A stretch of DNA of 58,251 bases from Andalucia godoyi (taxonomy: Eukaryota; Discoba; Jakobea; Jakobida; Andaluciidae): assembly GCA_009859145.1 (NCBI GenBank), contig VRVR01000063.1, forward strand, positions 70,983-129,233, given 5' to 3'. This document shows positions 1 through 10,040 of the stretch, piece after piece; within the stretch, counting starts at the first letter, position 1; each line of letters starts with the position of its first letter. The position numbers and the translations under genes were made by a program. Below the pieces are notes generated by a model, which ran no database searches, was not told where the DNA came from, and saw only the letters and a list, made by a program, of their open reading frames with translations.

Positions 1-2301
1 TTTTCCGGCAGCGACGCAAGCGTCGAGAAATTCTGAGCGATCCTTCATGACATTTCGCGTTGTCACGCAACCCTTGTCCACCAGCAAATGCGCGTCTGCC
101 AGCTTTGCAAATCGACCGCATCTGGAGATCGCAAGAAGATCCACTCCCTCGTTCGACGCACAAATGGGCTTTCCATGGACATACATGTCGTCCAGAAATC
201 GCACAGCTTCCCGCAGCTTCAGGAGAGAGTCCACGCTTCCTCTTCCCCCTGGTACGTACACCGCGTCATACAGCACACCAGAAGCCGTTTTAAGAGTCTT
301 TGCGGCGGCGACGCCGTCTCCCCCAACGCTGCGGATCACTCCGCCGTAGGGCGCAACAAGCTCGACCACGGCCCCTTCATGGTTGTGCATTCTCCGGAGA
401 CACTCGTAGTATTGCACTCCATCAAATCCATGTGCGCACAGCACAGCGATTTTGGTCGAGCGGATTGTCTGATGGTTCGCGCCCCGCTCCATCGAAACTT
501 CCGGGGCAAGGTATCGAGGCGTCGTAGAGCTGTCTGTGGTCGGCGGCGCTGCCCCTGTCAATTCTGCCACTCCACACGCCAAGCGAAAGTCGATTTTCGA
601 GAAATGGTCAACCATTCTCTGCCGAATCTCCATGGAGTCGCAACGACCGATTTCAAATCCAGCGGCTTCGATCAGCTGGCTTTGCTCAATTGGTGTAAGA
701 GAGTTCTAGAACATGCTCGCTTGGGTGTAATGGTCCGTGAACGACGGACTGCGAGCGACAATCTTGTAGCCCTCCACTTTTTGCGTCGCGTGCAGAAATG
801 CTCCGTCTCGGACGGACGCCATGAATGGACATCCGCCGCCGGTGCTGTTGGGCCAGTAGCTCGCGCGTCCAACGGGATGCAATCGCTGATGAAATCCGTC
901 ACGGTTCGTGTTGACTACCGGGTTGATCGGACAATTGATCGGAATCTGGTTGAAATTCGGCCCGCCCAGACGCGAAATCTGCGTGTCAAAATACGCAAAC
1001 AGTCTTCCTTGGAACAACGGGTCATTGGTGAAGTCGATTCCTGGGACTGCGTTGGCAGGGCAGAATGCAACCTGTTCGGTCTCAGAAAAGAAGTTGTCCG
1101 GATTCCTGTTCAGCACCATTCGTCCAATTCGCTTCACAGGTACGACGCCTTCGGCGACGTACTTTGTGGGATCGAGAAGATCGAAATCGAATTTGTGCTC
1201 GTCTTCCTCAGGAATCAGTTGCACACCAAGTTCATACTCGGCAAAGCTGCCGGTGGAAATCGCGTCCCACAGGTCTCGTCTGTGGAAATCCGCGTCCATG
1301 CCGGTCAACATTTTCGCTTCTTCCCAGGCAAGAGCGCGAGTACCGAGGACCGGGATCCATTGGAATTTGACAAAAGTGCCCTTTCCATCCTCGGTGACGA
1401 ATCGGTAGGTATGGACCGAAAATCCCTTCATTGTGCGATACGAGCGCGGAATTCCGTGCCCGGACAGAATCCACATGACATGGTGCATCGACTCGGGAAC
1501 AAGGGATACAAAGTCCCAGAACTCGTCATGCGTGGTGGTTGTCGTATTGATACCGCTATCCGCAGATTCCATGCCAGCATGCACAAGATCGGGGAATCGC
1601 GATGCATCCACAAAGGAAAACACCGGCTGGTTGTTGAAGACGAAATCCTGGATTCCCTCGTCCGTGTAGAACTTGGTGGCGAATCCAATCGTCGCGCGGT
1701 TGGTGTCCGCCGAGCCGCGGTGACTGAACACTGGAGAGAATCGCGTGAACACGGGTGTCTGTCTGCTGGGGTCAGTCAGGAACTTTGCTGCAGTGAATGC
1801 CTTCATAGAATCGTCGTACACCTCAAAGAATCCGTGCGCCGCGGAACCCTATCACAAAATTGAAATTGCAAACATGCAGAAAAAGACGCTGAATTAATCG
1901 ACTATTCACTGTGCATGAAACAGAAACGAACAGTATCGCGCAGGAAGCAACAAAGAAGAGGGGGAAAGTGGGGGGCGAGAAAAGGTTACATACTCTTGCG
2001 TGCACCACTCGTTCTGGAATCCGTTCGTGGTCGTTATGCATGATCTTCTGACGAAGAATGTAATCCTCCATCAACGTCGGTCCGCGGACCCCGCTCGCAG
2101 CGAGTTTTCGTACTGATCCTGGGTCACTCGCACTCCAGTGTCAGTTGTCATGAACGCCTTTTCGCCCTTGGAATCGATGTCCATCCTCAGTCGAGCGTCC
2201 CGATGTGCAGGGTGCAGCGGTGCTTTCCCCGCGGGTGCAGAAGTCGATCCTACATACGTGATCACCTTTTCCACGATTTCCAGAGGCGTGTGCGTGTTCA
2301 T
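1..2301 (-). pseudogene. Large-subunit catalase with C-terminal DJ-1/PfpI-like domain, disrupted, 3' end outside window
   Basis: Heme catalase decomposing hydrogen peroxide. Exon 1 (2301 to 1995) starts at ATG 2301 and encodes the N-terminal arm and the distal-histidine motif PERVVHAR. A 146-nt intron (1994-1849, GTATGT..TAG) joins it in frame to [10 protein letters not shown]. Exon 2 carries the Asn region (FNNQPVFSF) and the proximal heme-Tyr region (GRLFAYFDTQ). After residues like HYTQASMF an in-frame TAG (706-708) interrupts the frame, yet the same frame continues to position 1 as the linker and a flavodoxin-like domain (IAVLCAHGFDG, VYVPGGRGS), typical of the HPII-type large catalases of bacteria and fungi. 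A one-base loss in the C run at 2089-2092 shifts exon 1 between ENSLRAG and RGPTLMED. Family assignment is firm. Whether the two lesions are real (pseudogene, readthrough) or sequencing errors is open. Confidence 0.9.
1849..1994 (-). other. Spliceosomal intron in the catalase gene
   Basis: The donor is GTATGT after codon AGA (Arg) and the acceptor is TGATAG before GGT (Gly), phase 0. Splicing restores the uninterrupted catalase motif HARGSAAHG across the junction, which is strong internal proof. Length is 146 nt. Confidence 0.88.
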
Positions 2302-3745
2302 GTTGCTCAGAAACGTTTGGTGTCGAGATGCATGTTTTTCGTGCAAAAGATAACTGTGCAAAGAAAATGAAACGACTATTTATGCAAAAATCGCAACATT
2401 TTGCATCTTGGAGGTGGGTGCAACTACAAAGGAAATTGCCGGTTGCACGTAACAGAATGATGGAAGCTTCGACTGTCGCAATGGATGGGTTGAAGTCGTC
2501 ATGATTCACGACAAGGGTTTGTAATAGATAAATTTACAGAGCATCAGCCAGCAATTTGCTGACGTGGATAAACGCTGCGATTCCATCCATCACATAGTGC
2601 ATCTGGCATGCTTTCCAAGACCGAGAGGCAGCACCTGCTATGCAGAGAGCAGGTTATCATTCACTGTTTCGAGACGCGAACACAGACATTCCCCGATGAC
2701 GTTTCCAACTGCTAAATTCCCCAGGAAACAGACTACGTGCGTTGTTTTTTCTGTTCTAGGAGGAACCATTCTAGGAGTCTCGGCCCTTGCACGTATGTGT
2801 GGACTGCATTGTACTGCTGATAATGCAGCAGAGCAAGTTATTGCACATCATTACTGCACGCACGTGATTGAAAATCTGCGTCAGTACACTATCTTTGATG
2901 CTGGAAGTATGGATGTGAAACTCATTGGCATTTGCATTCTTATGAAGTCGGTGCTGGAATTCTCGTGGAGAGTGATCTTCCAGAAACGGCCGAAACGGCA
3001 GTCATGTCCCGCCTCGCCAGCACCTACGGAAATCTACCCCTGGGACTTCCTCGGTTAATGCAGAGTTTTACTGCAGATGGTCAAGCACAGCAAGAGCTAC
3101 TTGCTCGGAGAGACCTCGTCGAAGGTTACAGCACTGCAGACAAGCGCCAATTTCGTGAAGTCGCGGGGTTTCCGCACCACATTCCGCATTCCGAAGCAGA
3201 TGCTCTCTGGCATGGTCGTCGGCTGGAACTGCAGCTCATTTCCAAGAATGAGAGTGCTGTCAAATTTCCGCCTTAAATAGGCATTTCCAGAATTCTGCTT
3301 ACCGTTGATTCTGCAGAATCCACAGCTAGCAAGAAAGAGTGTGAGGACAGAAACTGTGGCGATGATTCTACTACGCACACACGAATGGTGAAGACAGCTG
3401 AAATCAACCAGCACGCCGTCCGGGAGGAGCTTGTCATATAATTGCAACGCTTGCTGACGTTTTCGGGTTTCGATTTGCTTTTTTAAAAAGTGGACATGCC
3501 TGTAGGATCGAGCGATCTGTGGTCAAAGAAGCGTGCATGCCAGGTCAATTTCGGTACATGGGTACTGGCAGGTACGAATTTGACGAGGAAAGTAGCACAA
3601 GATAAAATCATCTAGTGAAATGGCTGCATAGCTCTTGTTCATGCTGCACAGGCGGTACCAGAGAAGCTGGGCAAATGCCTCGCAGCATCGACCAACGATA
3701 CATCGCCAATGCTGCCTCCAGCGAGAGTGACATGGCATCCGTAGA
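2302..3745. other. 1.4-kb stretch without a recognised gene
   Basis: It holds the probable promoter of the minus-strand catalase. Two overlapping plus-strand frames (2564-3058 and 2932-3276) look partly coding: one contains a hydrophobic stretch (VVFSVLGGTILGVSALA, about 2735-2790), the other reads HSYEVGAGILVESDLPETAE near 2935-2990. Together they could be one frameshifted membrane-protein remnant. I cannot name a family and do not call a gene. Confidence 0.3.
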
Positions 3746-3782
3746 TCAAAGACTTTTACAAGGTTCTTTCAAGTCTTTTTTT

Positions 3783-4340
3783 TCATTGGTCTTCGCTGTC
3801 ATTTTCGTCTGTTTCCGATGCTGCGGCGGGGCCTCGCCACCCTTTCGCCATCCACTCCTCTTGGCTGTGCGACGATCCTTTTCTTCCTGGAGGCCTTCCG
3901 ACATATTCACAATCCTCATTCTCTTCTGCGCATCGCTGGCATCGAGGAACTCTTCTGTCACAGCTCTTGTGCAAGCGACGGCACCTTCTGCATGAAAACA
4001 GCTGAAACCAAGTAATCTCATCCGTCTTCTGAACCTGTGCTGGCGGTGGGCCGGCATCTGTTGTGAGAGAAAGAAACGAAGATCCGCTGTCAAGGGTTGT
4101 TGTTTCTTGGGAATCAGGCTTGCCGTAAATCGTAGCATCTCTCGGATTTACCGGACCCTGGTGAGCGGCATGAACGATTTCGGCAGTCGACGCTGTATAT
4201 GTCTTAACTGGATGGAAACTGGCCTTTGCCATTCCTGAACGGGCGGCATCGTCCACTGTTCCCTGCTGAGACGATGTTGAAGCAGCCTGACAGGACTGTC
4301 GAGACCCAGTCTCCTGAACAAGTCGGAAATGAGAATGCAT
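3783..4340 (-). CDS. Zn2Cys6-like DNA-binding protein (subgroup A)
   Basis: A 185-residue protein starting at ATG 4340. Cysteines at residues 117, 120, 127, 134, 137 and 144 give C-x2-C-x6-C-x6-C-x2-C-x6-C, the binuclear zinc-cluster spacing of fungal Gal4-type regulators, with basic residues (RRCRRLHKSC) between the first three. The cluster is preceded by WFQLFSC and followed by YVGRPPGR and then EEWMAKGWRGP. These flanking motifs recur in three other genes of this window, defining a subgroup. The Ser/Thr-rich N-terminal 100 residues look disordered. Unlike fungal regulators there is no long middle homology region. A role as sequence-specific nuclear transcription factor is inferred from the cluster only. 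Confidence 0.8.
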   Translation of the reverse strand: MHSHFRLVQETGSRQSCQAASTSSQQGTVDDAARSGMAKASFHPVKTYTASTAEIVHAAHQGPVNPRDATIYGKPDSQETTTLDSGSSFLSLTTDAGPPPAQVQKTDEITWFQLFSCRRCRRLHKSCDRRVPRCQRCAEENEDCEYVGRPPGRKGSSHSQEEWMAKGWRGPAAASETDENDSEDQ

Positions 4341-4958
4341 AGACAGTTGCTTGGTGTGTATAGGTTCTTAGCAGAATCAAAGACCTCGATGAAAAGTACC
4401 CAGCGAAAGATGCTTTTTCGAGCCCTTGCGTGGTGGTTTAAACACTGAATTTTCGTGGGTTAAGCAGTAGCAGCTCACATGTCTACTGCACAACAGCCTC
4501 GACGGATGCCGATGGATACTGTCGGTGACAATTTCTAATTGCGTCATTCTACTTTCCTGAAGATGCGACGCGTGTGAGAGTCTTTCCGCGCGGAGTTGAC
4601 TTTGAACCATTTTGGCATCGTCACTGTAGACCATGCTTTTTGCCTGTATGTTGCCCCCAGCCCTGCACGGACAACTGATGAAAGTAATCCGGAGGGCCCC
4701 TCACTCTTAGCAAAAATTGTGACGCTGGCGGGGATCATTCCGCAGAGCTTCGTCGAGCCAGATACGAATCCACCACACAAAGCCAGACAGTATTGCTCGG
4801 ATAAGGCGGAAACGTTGCGGAGTATCTCAAAACTGTGTGCATTGGCCAACAAGTCTTGTACCCCGTACAACCCGAATTTTCGGCATATTTTGTGATTTAT
4901 TTCGAAGCTTCCCATTACGCGAGCCAGATTGATGGTGATGCACTGCACTGACCGACTT
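4341..4958. other. Intergenic, 3' flank of the hydrolase gene and 5' flank of the Zn-cluster gene
   Basis: A minus-strand frame (4544-5023) overlaps the end of the hydrolase gene in another frame and has some coding character, but I find no motif. It may be 3' UTR or an alternative exon. Nothing else is seen. Confidence 0.3.
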
Positions 4959-7331
4959 CTAGGTCCATGAAAGCTCCTTGTACTGTTTGCTGTTCTGCTG
5001 CAAATAACTGCTGAAAAAGTCAAAAGACATGGCTGGCGGAATAGGATACAAAGGTCCTGTTTTCGCGAGAGAATCGGAAAGATCAGGAAGCGTAGTAAAG
5101 TCTAGAGGATGTTTTTTAGGATCAGTGGCCATGGAACTCACGGGAATGCCACAGATTCGCTTGTTTTCAAGGAAAGCGGCAACGTCCAAATGACCTTTTG
5201 ATTTTGCGCCGTAGGAAAGAAATGTCATGTATATGTGTGAAAAAGCGTCGCCCCTTTCATCGACAAACCGTTCGAAGCGTGCCATAGAAGACAAAATTGG
5301 AAAGCACGACCAATATGGTACAAGTCGTCTTCTAATTGTCTGCCACGGATCCAAGGCCACAAACGAAGAAACAAAAACTGGTTTCACAGACGGTTCTTCA
5401 ATGGACTCATACCACGTTCTGAAAAGATCTGCAACGAACGCGGAAGGATCCTCCGGATTCGAAAACCGCAATGTATGCATGCTGCATCGCAGATCGTTAC
5501 AGAGGACCGTTATCGATTTCAAAAGCTCATTTGCAAATCCCCACTCTGCCTCTGTTGCTGTTGAGTCATGGTGGATGCCTGTCCATGCCAAATGTTTCTC
5601 GGAAGAGGATTCGTCGTTTCTGGCAAGATACTCTTCTGCTTCAATTCCCCCAAACGCCCCGGGCTGAAATACTGCTCGATGATGTTGCGTCCGCACCACC
5701 GGCCATGCAAGTGTGCAGTCGACTACCAACAGATGTCCCTTCAGCGCCAGCGCTTCCCGCAGAAAATTCTGGTATGCGATGGGCATTTCAATGAATTTGA
5801 TCCGAAAGTATGCCATTTCTTGGATCATCATAGCATCTTGATTGGGATCCGCCATGTGGTGAACTGCAACCCCTGGATTCCGTTCCGCGATACGTCTCGC
5901 GATATCTTTGCCCCACTCCATCTCCTTACCGAAATCCAATACCGTTTTTTTGTTAGAGGAAACTCCTCCTGGGAGACGAAGAATGGATATTCTGGCTGGC
6001 CTGCGAACGGGAACGAGCACAGTCTGAGGCAGCCACGGACAACGCATGGCAGAAAATGCATGGCACAGCGCACCGTTTGCAGATCCAATTACAATGCAAG
6101 AATATGTCTTGTTTCTTGGAAATTGGCGGACGATGTCGGCAGCCAACTGCTCTGCAAAAGCATGCGCCGTCAGTACATCTGCTTCCGTCGACTCCCACCA
6201 ACCACCCAGTTGGTACATTCGTCGTTTGAGCGAAATGGGTGCGTGATTGAAAATCTTCGATGCCATCACCATTCGCGAACTTTCAAGCCCTCCAAATTGA
6301 GCGGACTCTCCATGTATCGCATTTGATGTTGCGCGTAGCATAACGGAGCCGGAATCGTAATCCGCAACGAATCGGATTGGTTTGTACAGCTTTTCTGTGT
6401 CTGTACTTTCTGGTGTCTGCAGCGCCACACTTTTAATCCATTCTCGAAGATGTCTTTGTTGTTCCAGCGCATTCGAATGATTGCGCTTCAAGTCACATTC
6501 CAAAAATGGTCGAATCATTCTTGCAAGTTTTCTCGGACTGTTATAATTCGCGGTGTGCGCTGCGCCCTTTAAATGGACATGGTGAGCGATTACTGTTAAG
6601 CTAGAGAGCCATGCGCACCAAGGCCTCGGCGATATGGGATCCCGTTCGCAGCTGACGATTAAGACTGGACATTGAACTTGCGGCAACACCCTTTCGATCG
6701 CGTGGTTCATCACGACGTGTCTGAATGTTTGCGCAGATCTTAGCAGCCCGGCACGAAAATAATCCCTAAGCATGATCAGCGACATGGAAATCGGTTCTTT
6801 GGAACCGTTGCGCATGAAGTCCACAACTTGACTTGCGATCGTTCGTCTGCTTTCTTGCGTTGTTGGACCCTGAAGCACGCATCGGTCTACAAATTGTGGG
6901 TACGCAGCCGCAAACTCCACCACCAGCTGGCAGCCAAACGAATTCCCGAACAGGCTCAGCTTTGTAAACTGCAACGTTTCCATCCATTCTCGCAGTACTT
7001 CGATCATTTCGTGAATGTCGAGATAGTTTTTTTGTCGAGATTTGCACAATCGACTGAGTCCAAATCCTGGCATCTCCACGATAAATACCGGTAGATATGC
7101 AGACAGTTGTTCTGCTAGCGGTCTCAAATACTCAATTCCCACGACCATACCCGGGATCAAAACGACCGGTGACCGACCAAAATAGGCTCTTTGCAGCGTT
7201 TCCGAGGAGAAACCGGAAGACTCGAGTATTGACTTGGAAACATAGCTCAAAAAATGAATCTCGTGTCCAAATTTCTTGGAATCAACGAACGAGTCTAAGA
7301 ACTCAGCATGTACCGCTCTTTCTCCTGTCAT
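4959..7331 (-). CDS. Alpha/beta-hydrolase fused to a large C-terminal domain of unknown function
   Basis: A single-exon ORF. The first ATG is at 7331 (790 residues); the frame is open further upstream without another ATG. Residues about 50-300 form an alpha/beta-hydrolase: oxyanion-side motif LIPGMVVGIEY, nucleophile elbow GNSFG, acidic residue in SCERDPISP and catalytic His in KGAAHTANYNSP, so Ser-Asp-His looks complete. The C-terminal ~450 residues (from RRMYQLGGWWES) contain a glycine-rich IVIGSANGALCHAF and a DFGKEMEWGKDIA segment and match no family I know. The substrate is unknown. The fusion suggests the second domain acts on, or supplies, the hydrolase substrate (inference). The length and the clean frame over 2.4 kb argue that this gene is functional. 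Confidence 0.82.
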   Translation of the reverse strand: MTGERAVHAEFLDSFVDSKKFGHEIHFLSYVSKSILESSGFSSETLQRAYFGRSPVVLIPGMVVGIEYLRPLAEQLSAYLPVFIVEMPGFGLSRLCKSRQKNYLDIHEMIEVLREWMETLQFTKLSLFGNSFGCQLVVEFAAAYPQFVDRCVLQGPTTQESRRTIASQVVDFMRNGSKEPISMSLIMLRDYFRAGLLRSAQTFRHVVMNHAIERVLPQVQCPVLIVSCERDPISPRPWCAWLSSLTVIAHHVHLKGAAHTANYNSPRKLARMIRPFLECDLKRNHSNALEQQRHLREWIKSVALQTPESTDTEKLYKPIRFVADYDSGSVMLRATSNAIHGESAQFGGLESSRMVMASKIFNHAPISLKRRMYQLGGWWESTEADVLTAHAFAEQLAADIVRQFPRNKTYSCIVIGSANGALCHAFSAMRCPWLPQTVLVPVRRPARISILRLPGGVSSNKKTVLDFGKEMEWGKDIARRIAERNPGVAVHHMADPNQDAMMIQEMAYFRIKFIEMPIAYQNFLREALALKGHLLVVDCTLAWPVVRTQHHRAVFQPGAFGGIEAEEYLARNDESSSEKHLAWTGIHHDSTATEAEWGFANELLKSITVLCNDLRCSMHTLRFSNPEDPSAFVADLFRTWYESIEEPSVKPVFVSSFVALDPWQTIRRRLVPYWSCFPILSSMARFERFVDERGDAFSHIYMTFLSYGAKSKGHLDVAAFLENKRICGIPVSSMATDPKKHPLDFTTLPDLSDSLAKTGPLYPIPPAMSFDFFSSYLQQNSKQYKELSWT

Positions 7332-7720
7332 GGCTCCAGCTGCGACTCTGCTCTTGTGAAAAAGAACCCAGAAGCAATACGACAAAATGCCAGATTGTCT
7401 GTCGGAGGGAATGTGATTGTATTGGAAACAGCCGACTTTATACAAGTGTCATGGAAGTTCCAGTTGGTAAAAAATTTGGAAGAGATTATGCCATTCTTCC
7501 GGGGAATAGGATCAGTGAGAGTGCTTGCCCATGGCTCAAGCACCAAACAAAATAGGTACACTTGGTTTTGGATATGCATTTATTACAATTAAAGAAAAAT
7601 TGCCAAGTGAGAGATGTCCTCATAATTCGTCAACTAGCAAAACTAGCTGCTGACGGACATACCCTGCGTTTAAACAATATTAGCATGAATACGGCTCCTT
7701 AGGGGGTTTTAGAGAACAAA
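7332..7720. other. Intergenic region between hydrolase and reductase genes
   Basis: AT-rich. It contains the region 5' of the minus-strand hydrolase (no ATG in frame) and the 3' flank of the reductase. No further motif seen. Confidence 0.4.
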
Positions 7721-8685
7721 TTATGAACATACGCCATTCGGATGAAGGACTTGGCCTGTCATATAGCCACTGTCCCGAGCCGCGAGAAAGACATAACATC
7801 TATTTCTCGACAACAAAGGAAGAAAAAAGAAAACACTTGTCAGCTCAAAACGTCAAAAAACTGCGTATATACAGAGAAGAAAAAACAGATACCATACGGC
7901 GCAACTTCTTCTGGATGACCGTATCGCTTCATTTCAGCCTCTTTTCCGAAATCTTCCAATGTGGTTTCATCAAATCGGATGGGAAGAGGGGTCAAAATCG
8001 GACCAGGAGCAACCGCATTCACACGGATGCGCTTTTGTAACAGATACTTTGCAAGTGCTCGAGTAAACGTAACTTCGGCGCCTTTTGTTGAACCATAGTC
8101 AATAAGGTCTGGACGGGGGAGATACGCATCAACAGAAACTGTGTTGATGATGCAATCCCCCTCTGAAAGATAAGGAATTGCAGATTAGGCAAGAAAGAAG
8201 TACGAAAAGACATTGGAACGGAACACTCGCATCATTTGCTCTTCCGTTATGTCTTCAAATACCTTCTGCTGCAGCTGAATCGAACAGTTGTTGACCAGGA
8301 CGTTCAGCTTCTGGAATCGCTGCACAGTCTTCTGCACACATTCTGCGGCGAACACCTTGTCTCCTAAATCGCCACGCATTACAAGGCACTCGCTTCCTTC
8401 TTTCTCCACGAGTCTCTTTGTTTCATTTGCATCGTCGTCCTCGGGCGTGCTCAAATAGACGATTGCGATGTTTGCCCCTTCTCTTGCAAATAAAACGGCC
8501 ACCGATCGGCCGATACCAGAGTCTCCGCCTGTGATTAAGGCAACTTTGTCTTTTAATTTCAAGGATCCTTTGTACCAGGGTGCGTCGCAATGCGGTTGTT
8601 GGTGCATCTCGTACTGCAATCCAGGCATCCGATCCTGGTGCTCTTGTGGCATTTCCGGTGCGAACACCGACTTTGCAGACGACAT
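7721..8685 (-). pseudogene. Short-chain dehydrogenase/reductase of the YdaD/YhdF-like group, with an in-frame stop
   Basis: NAD(P)-dependent SDR. It starts at ATG 8685. A ~45-residue N-terminal extension with H-x-D-R-M-P-G-L is typical of this subgroup. The Rossmann motif is TGGDSGIG, followed by VNN (NNAG position, here NNCS), catalytic Ser in INTVSV, and Tyr/Lys in DYGSTKGA, then VRVNAVAPGPILTPL. After EEVAP a 98-nt intron (7897-7800, GTATGG..AATAG) joins to CYVFLAARDSGYMTGQVLHPNG and TAA at 7721. An in-frame TAA at 8185-8187 sits between FFLA and SAIPYL, where relatives have a Lys; homology continues without a gap, so a 41-nt intron there (GT..CAG borders exist) would remove conserved sequence. 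The stop is therefore a nonsense mutation, a readthrough codon or an error. Confidence 0.85.
7800..7897 (-). other. Spliceosomal intron in the SDR gene
   Basis: The donor GTATGG follows GCG CC, and the acceptor AATAG precedes A TGT TAT. Phase 2 joining gives EEVAP-CYVFLA, matching the family around the conserved GQVLHxNG end. Length is 98 nt, and the interior is pyrimidine-rich before the acceptor. Confidence 0.82.
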
Positions 8686-10040
8686 GATGGATGTGCTGCG
8701 AAGAAGTATAGGTAAAAAAAAAGGAAAACCGCCAATCTTTTTCTACATCCTTTTTAAAAATCTCCTTTCGTTTTGAAGTTGTATAGTAGCAAGTTCGCGT
8801 GCTGACAGGACAACACAAAAGTGGAAATACTTCCCTCCGCGCAAACATCCACCGGCAGTTCCACAACTCACCCAGCGGCGGCAATAGTTTTCCTATTTTC
8901 CATTTTTAGCGCTGTCCGCAGCTCAAAACTAGACAGCAATATGACAATCCTAAACAACAGCTGTCTGTCGAACACAATAAAGGATGGGGCACAGTCAACA
9001 TAGCGGTTTGGCGATTTTGTATCTTTGAAAAGAATCATACATATTCTCAGCTTTCTATCATGAGTAGCACTGACTTGGAAACCGAAAGCAAAGTCGCCCG
9101 CGGGGGCGGACATTGCGGTTCACACCAACAGATGCCCCAATTTCTCAATCCGAATGACAATGACCGGGGTGCATGCGGCGCTCTCGACAAATGCACTGAC
9201 GGAGACAGATGCCGCCGAGAAGAGATCCCTGCAGACAGCAGAGAGGTTGGCGCAAGCAGACGTATCTGGCACCCCGCGTCCTCGGAACAGCTTTCGACAC
9301 GGCCCTACCAGCCTATCTCGCTTCCGCAGCGGCTACTTGTTGCTCACCCGTGCTCCAGAAAACAGACTCCAATGCAGGTGCGAACTGTCGCGGCACCACC
9401 GGGATACTTGTCTTGGTGCAACCATAATTTACGGTTTGAGCATGACATTCGCTTTGACGTCGTTAACAAAACGGCATTTCCTGCCAGAGTGAACATAGTA
9501 GTGCAGCGCGTTCTTGATACTGTGCATTGCGAAGAGTTTGAGTTTGTAATTCTTCCGTTCATGGCACCGCAGTTTGAATGGGCTACGTGTGTTGTACCAT
9601 GCTCCGAAGTACTTGCGGTCTTTGTATTTCAAGGTTGGCAGCGTTTGTCGTGCGCATCCTCGGCAGTGTGGGAGGGTGCGTCGAGAAGTCGCTGTTTGCA
9701 ATTTACGCTGAGCATCCGATCCGGGACATCTCGCACTGCTGCAAGTGATCTTCCGGGTGAAAATGACCGCACACCAGAGCTGTGTGTTCGATTGTATTCC
9801 CTCGGAAACTATTTGCTATTTAACGGGGCTTCTACACGGTGCACGAATTCAGCCATTCAAGATGACTGAACCAATCAGAAGAACGCAGCAGATGTGCCCA
9901 AGATCCAACAATAAATCTGTCAACGGACCAATGTTGGAATTTAAGAATACTCCTTATATACATTTAGACGCCACCGCTGCCGTACAATTGTCGTACATAA
10001 AAAAGAAACGCAGATTCCCTGTATTTTCATCAGCACATCT
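8686..10040. other. 1.35-kb stretch with only weak coding signals
   Basis: A plus-strand ATG frame runs 9060-9869 (269 residues) without recognisable motif. The overlapping frames at 9154-9492 (AALSTNALTETDAAEKRS) and about 9270-9427 (LGTAFDTALPAYLASAAATC) have more protein-like composition and would join by one frame shift. It may be a short secreted or membrane protein with unrecognised splicing or a decayed gene. Not assigned. Confidence 0.3.

Noticed and set aside
88-1863. 591-codon plus-strand open frame at the start of the window
   Set aside because: It is the exact antisense of the catalase frame; all recognisable motifs (heme, distal His, DJ-1-like domain) are on the minus strand.
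2932-3276. Cation-diffusion-facilitator-like C-terminus (HSYEVGAGILVESDLPE)
   Set aside because: The resemblance covers about 15 residues only, and the adjoining frames lack the expected TM helices and metal-binding residues.
8172-8212. 41-nt intron removing the in-frame TAA of the SDR gene
   Set aside because: GT..TTTCAG borders exist, but splicing would delete the conserved FFLA-SAIPYLS stretch, which aligns without gap to bacterial relatives.
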